Shown piece after piece: positions 33,806 to 36,867 of a stretch of DNA of 36,867 nucleotides. The stretch's first letter is position 1. Every line of letters begins with the position of its first letter. Source of the DNA: a virus; IMG/VR virus record IMGVR_UViG_3300006928_000026, positions 1 through 36,867 of that record; one strand, 5' to 3'. The position numbers and the translations under genes were made by a program. The notes under the pieces were generated by a model. The model made no database searches and was not told the origin of the DNA. It saw only the letters and a list, made by a program, of their open reading frames with translations.

Positions 33806-35148
33806 TCTTTTTCAACTTCGAGCCTATCTATATCGGCTCTTTCCCCATAAATTGTGTAGAAACAGTCAATTGTTTCGCCGTCAGCAGCGCCGATTACTAT
33901 CTCAGTTAATGACTGACTAACTACATATAAATGCTGGAATGAGCCTTTTGGCGTGAGTTGTACCGTGATTGTTTCTTCTCTTACAAGCCCCGTCCAATAA
34001 TCCGGCAAACTAATAGTAGTAGACTGAGCTCTTCCTCGGTGATAAACTCCAAATTCTGGGCCTTCTAAACAGCCATATTCTAGTTTTTTATTTTCTTTAG
34101 TTGGGTGGTTAATTAAGAAAGATTTACTACTTGCGGAGAAAGATCCACTAACCAACGCATTACCACCAACTTGAAGGCCATAACTAGAACTAGGGGTAGT
34201 TCCGTTAATTCCAACATTTCCTGCTATAGTAACGTCATTAGTAAATCTACCAGTTCCCGAAACATCCAACTTGTAAGAGGGGGTAGAATCCCCTATACCA
34301 ACTGATCCGCTTAGATACGTGTTTCCATTAACATTAAATTTTTGGGCAAAACTACTCGGTGTAAACCCAACTCCAACATCACCATCTCCAGCTACTATAA
34401 AAGAGTTAGAATCTCCTCCAGTGTTGACTTTAAACGCTTGAGCTGAACTTCCCGAAGATGCTATTTGAACATTAAGTCCATTATCTTCTGACTGAGTGCC
34501 GCTGTTGTAAAAATATGCCAGAAATGCGCTGTTGCCTAAATCGCCAGTTACATGAAGGAGTGAGGTAGGAGCAGCTACACCAATTCCAACGCTACCCGCT
34601 TTCCACACCATAGATTGAACACCGCCATCATATAAAGCTGTATAAGCGTTTCCGCCCCTTCCCATGAAATTACTGCCAGAGTAATTATCGAAATAATACC
34701 ACCTAAGAGTAGTGTCCGTTCTAAATCCATAAGTATCGGCCAAAACTCTTCCATCTACGTCTAAAGATCTCGCTGGAGCAGATGTTCCTATCCCTAAGTT
34801 CCCGTTATCATCAAGAGTCATTCGACTATTAGCGCCGCCAGTTCTAAAATCCAAGTGGTCCGAAGTATCGAGTTTAATTCCCGCTGTTGCAGAACCATCT
34901 GCGTGTAGCCAATATAATCCTGTATTATTCGGAAACCTTGCTTCTTTTTTGAAGTCCCAAGTACCCGTACTGCAACGAACAACCTCAGTATCTTGAACCC
35001 TAAGCTCTAAGTTCCCTCCTACTGTATCAATAATGGCTGAGGTATTACCGTTAGAGTATGTTAGCTTAACCTTATAGGTGGATGATTGTGAAAATATTGC
35101 TGCACCATTTCCATCTATTTCAAATTTCTTACTACCCCCACCAAAACT
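33799..35148 (-). CDS. Tail fibre, C-terminal segment after an in-frame stop
   Basis: This frame is open from the TAA at 35149-35151 down to a TAA at 33799, 449 residues, and is in phase with the fibre segment upstream. It lacks a good start: the first start-like codon is TTG at 34854 and the first ATG is at 34821, neither with a ribosome site. The text is fibre-like, with repeated G-VGIGT...L-V-G units (NLGIGTSAPARSLDVDG, SVGIGVAAPTSLLHVTG). The C-terminal 100 residues hold a KLEYGCLEGPEFGVYHRGR motif followed by SLPDYWTGLV, ITVQLTPKG and FYTIYGERAD. This terminal domain is common at the ends of marine phage fibre proteins. Host attachment is the expected role. Confidence 0.75.
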   Translation of the reverse strand, partial: SFGGGSKKFEIDGNGAAIFSQSSTYKVKLTYSNGNTSAIIDTVGGNLELRVQDTEVVRCSTGTWDFKKEARFPNNTGLYWLHADGSATAGIKLDTSDHLDFRTGGANSRMTLDDNGNLGIGTSAPARSLDVDGRVLADTYGFRTDTTLRWYYFDNYSGSNFMGRGGNAYTALYDGGVQSMVWKAGSVGIGVAAPTSLLHVTGDLGNSAFLAYFYNSGTQSEDNGLNVQIASSGSSAQAFKVNTGGDSNSFIVAGDGDVGVGFTPSSFAQKFNVNGNTYLSGSVGIGDSTPSYKLDVSGTGRFTNDVTIAGNVGINGTTPSSSYGLQVGGNALVSGSFSASSKSFLINHPTKENKKLEYGCLEGPEFGVYHRGRAQSTTISLPDYWTGLVREETITVQLTPKGSFQHLYVVSQSLTEIVIGAADGETIDCFYTIYGERADIDRLEVEKEV

Positions 35149-35151
35149 TTA
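35149..35151 (-). other. In-frame TAA splitting the tail fibre gene
   Basis: The coding frame reads GIEFWTG, TAA, then SFGGGSKFEIDGNG with no loss of phase and no change in fibre-like composition on either side. Without this one codon a single frame would run from beyond the window edge to 33799, over 3000 bases. Confidence 0.85.
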
Positions 35152-36867
35152 ACCTGTCCAAAATTCTATACCCCCTTGACCATGGACTTTTAATCCAGCT
35201 GTACTGTACTTGACAGCTAAACCAGCACGGTTCCCGCCGGTGTCCGCGCAAATTAAATAAGGTTGCCACGTATTTGCTGTTGTTGAAGCGTTTCTAATGT
35301 AAACAGTACCAGTGCTGTCTGAAGAATTCTTAAAGCATGAATGACCAGTACTTGCCGAGTAAACTGCTAATACCTCCCCGCTAGAAGCTAAGGCAGCGTT
35401 AGTTCCTATCCCGACAAGGCCAGTATTTGTTATTCGCACGCGCTCGGTAAATCCAGACCCAGTTGAAAACACCAACCCGTCTGCGCCATCGTTTACATTG
35501 AGTGCGGCACGGACTTGTGTGGAATCTTTAAATTGTAAATAAGATCCAGTACTTTTCTGGAGCAGAACATTTCCACTAGAATCAATACTTAAATGATCGC
35601 CGACTCCATTTTTATGAATTGCAAATGTTCCGTTAGATTGAAGTCTTGTATACCAAATATGTGATCCACTTACATATTGCAATTGGTAATCCGTCCCTTT
35701 CAGTTGTACGCGTTGATTAGAATCAATGACAAGCGAGCTTGATCCATCATTGATAAAATAAGTAGTTCCAGCCCCAAAATAAATTGACTCATCACTAGCT
35801 AAAGAGCTTCCGTTGTATATACCAGAATAGGTTGAATCACTGTATGTTTTTAATTTTGTTGCAGCAGAGCCTATAATAGCATCGCCGCTAACAGTTATTC
35901 CAGCTGAAGTTGTCTCAAGCTTTTTAGTGCCATTGAAATATAGCTCAACTGCATCAGCATGTTTCATAACGGCCGAGAACTTTGATCCACCAGAATTTGT
36001 AAAATTTAAATTGCCACCATTTGATCCCTGTTGGACGTATGAATTTGAACCGTCATGCCAAATCATTAAATCGGTGCCATTACCAAAAGTGGTTTTAACA
36101 CCGTCTCTTTGTCTCACTAAATCGTCTGACTCATCCCATTCCCAGTATCTACTAGTTGTAGCACCGTAAAGTCTAACATCATGGCCAGTATCGTCAACTC
36201 CAACCGTTATGCTACCACCCCTGAAATAAGAGCTCCCTGCCGCATCCAAATATATTTTGTCGGTTCCGCTATTATTTTTCAACAGCAGAGTACCAGCAGA
36301 ACTTCCATTAGCGCTTTGTCCAAGTTGAGCAATCTCAACAGAATTACCAGAATGGACAACAACAATTTGATCGGTAGTTGATCCTGCTGATTTTACAGCG
36401 AGCCGTGCAGTGAAAACTGCAACACCTATACCTACTCCCGCAGGTATTATATTAATCGTTGAATCGTCTCGTATAGTCGGAGCACTGTTACTATTGTTTA
36501 ATCCAATTCGAAATAATGAATTTCCATACTGAATTAAAGCGGAGTGATAAGCTGATTCATCGTCATAGAGCATTATCTTCGAACCGTTTGGCCCGTTCCC
36601 TACAAATAAATCAAAATCATCACCATCGTAACTTCCTAAATCGTTTGACCCCCTACCTAGACGCGTTGCACCTTGAACATTAAGTTTAACGAAAGTGGAA
36701 GCAGCGTTAGTTCCTATGCCAACTGAACCACTTGAATTTATGTTTAAGTTGCTTGCTGATAAGGCGTCTTGCCTACCAAAAGAAGCGTAAGAATCTTCGG
36801 CGATAACATAAGCACTTGTATCGTTATCAGTTACTACTAATTTAGCCCTATTCGCAGTTCCCTTAAC
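35149..36867 (-). CDS. Tail fibre, N-terminal part (cut by the window edge)
   Basis: The frame is open from the right edge of the window to the TAA at 35149. An ATG at 36573 begins MLYDDESAYH, but the same frame stays open upstream with fibre-like text such as NSSGSVGIGTNAASTFVKLN, so the true start is outside the window. The sequence is beta-rich, with many Gly, Ser, Asn and Asp and repeated units (VGIGV, VLLQKSTGSYLQFKDS, GLVGIGTNAA), as in trimeric beta-helical fibres. It continues in phase into the segment ending at 33799. It lies ahead of the neck genes on the same strand. Confidence 0.85.
   Translation of the reverse strand, partial: VKGTANRAKLVVTDNDTSAYVIAEDSYASFGRQDALSASNLNINSSGSVGIGTNAASTFVKLNVQGATRLGRGSNDLGSYDGDDFDLFVGNGPNGSKIMLYDDESAYHSALIQYGNSLFRIGLNNSNSAPTIRDDSTINIIPAGVGIGVAVFTARLAVKSAGSTTDQIVVVHSGNSVEIAQLGQSANGSSAGTLLLKNNSGTDKIYLDAAGSSYFRGGSITVGVDDTGHDVRLYGATTSRYWEWDESDDLVRQRDGVKTTFGNGTDLMIWHDGSNSYVQQGSNGGNLNFTNSGGSKFSAVMKHADAVELYFNGTKKLETTSAGITVSGDAIIGSAATKLKTYSDSTYSGIYNGSSLASDESIYFGAGTTYFINDGSSSLVIDSNQRVQLKGTDYQLQYVSGSHIWYTRLQSNGTFAIHKNGVGDHLSIDSSGNVLLQKSTGSYLQFKDSTQVRAALNVNDGADGLVFSTGSGFTERVRITNTGLVGIGTNAALASSGEVLAVYSASTGHSCFKNSSDSTGTVYIRNASTTANTWQPYLICADTGGNRAGLAVKYSTAGLKVHGQGGIEFWTG

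Noticed and set aside
33799-34200. Peptidase S74 (self-cleaving) fibre chaperone at the C terminus
   Set aside because: No Ser-Asp/Lys catalytic pattern of S74 was seen; the GPEFGVYHRGR domain is a different terminal module.
1-36867. tRNA genes, CRISPR array, integrase or attachment site
   Set aside because: None could be supported; gaps between genes are under 100 bases except the fibre stretch at 34855-35148, which is coding in the fibre frame.

Overview
This window is part of the genome of a tailed double-stranded DNA virus with a long, flexible, lambda-like (siphovirus-type) tail, or of a prophage of that kind. The evidence is a nearly complete tail module: neck/connector genes, two tail-tube proteins, tail-chaperone-position genes, a 1941-aa tape measure protein, and a set homologous in order and content to lambda M-L-K-I-J. 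The DNA is AT-rich, genes are packed almost without gaps, all three stop codons are used, and Shine-Dalgarno sites (AAGGA/GGAGG type) are clear. One junction carries a near-consensus sigma-70 promoter. SD use plus a TTTACA/TATAAT promoter argues against a Bacteroidetes host; an SD-using Gram-negative host is likely, but it cannot be named from the sequence. No terminase, portal, capsid, integrase, tRNA or CRISPR array is visible.

Layout. (1) 1-0.7 kb: small hypothetical genes. (2) 0.7-4.5 kb, + strand: an accessory block with inorganic pyrophosphatase, an unknown phage protein, a type IV pilin/pseudopilin-like protein, a secreted lipid-free protein that may be PilP/GspC-like, a WbpE-like sugar aminotransferase, a 2OG-Fe(II) oxygenase-like protein and a small DUF2384-like protein. 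(3) 4.5-10.5 kb, - strand: a 1095-aa protein built of about ten IPT/TIG-like repeats and three divergent tail-tube-like paralogues. (4) 10.58-20.5 kb, + strand: M-like, L-like, K-like, I-like and J-like tail-tip genes plus a 289-aa protein. (5) 20.5-36.9 kb, - strand, read from the right edge: a long tail fibre split by one in-frame TAA, four neck/tail-completion genes, two tandem tail-tube proteins, a strong terminator, a small gene, two chaperone-position genes and the tape measure gene.

How it works together. The right-hand block builds the neck, tube and tape measure; the + block builds the tail tip (M, L with Fe-S cysteines, K peptidase, I, and the host-specificity protein J). The IPT protein and the three extra tube-like proteins, divergently transcribed from the tip genes, probably decorate the tube or tip. 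Two tip proteins carry small chitin-binding-like (CBM5/12-type) modules, suggesting added glycan contacts. The accessory block looks like host-modifying or surface-modifying cargo.

The points most worth checking are the in-frame stop in the fibre, the fivefold tail-tube family, a repeated ATTACACT box in front of minus-strand genes, the divergent promoter at 10.53 kb, an exact 29-bp repeated translation-start cassette, and the virus-borne pilin-like plus secreted protein pair.
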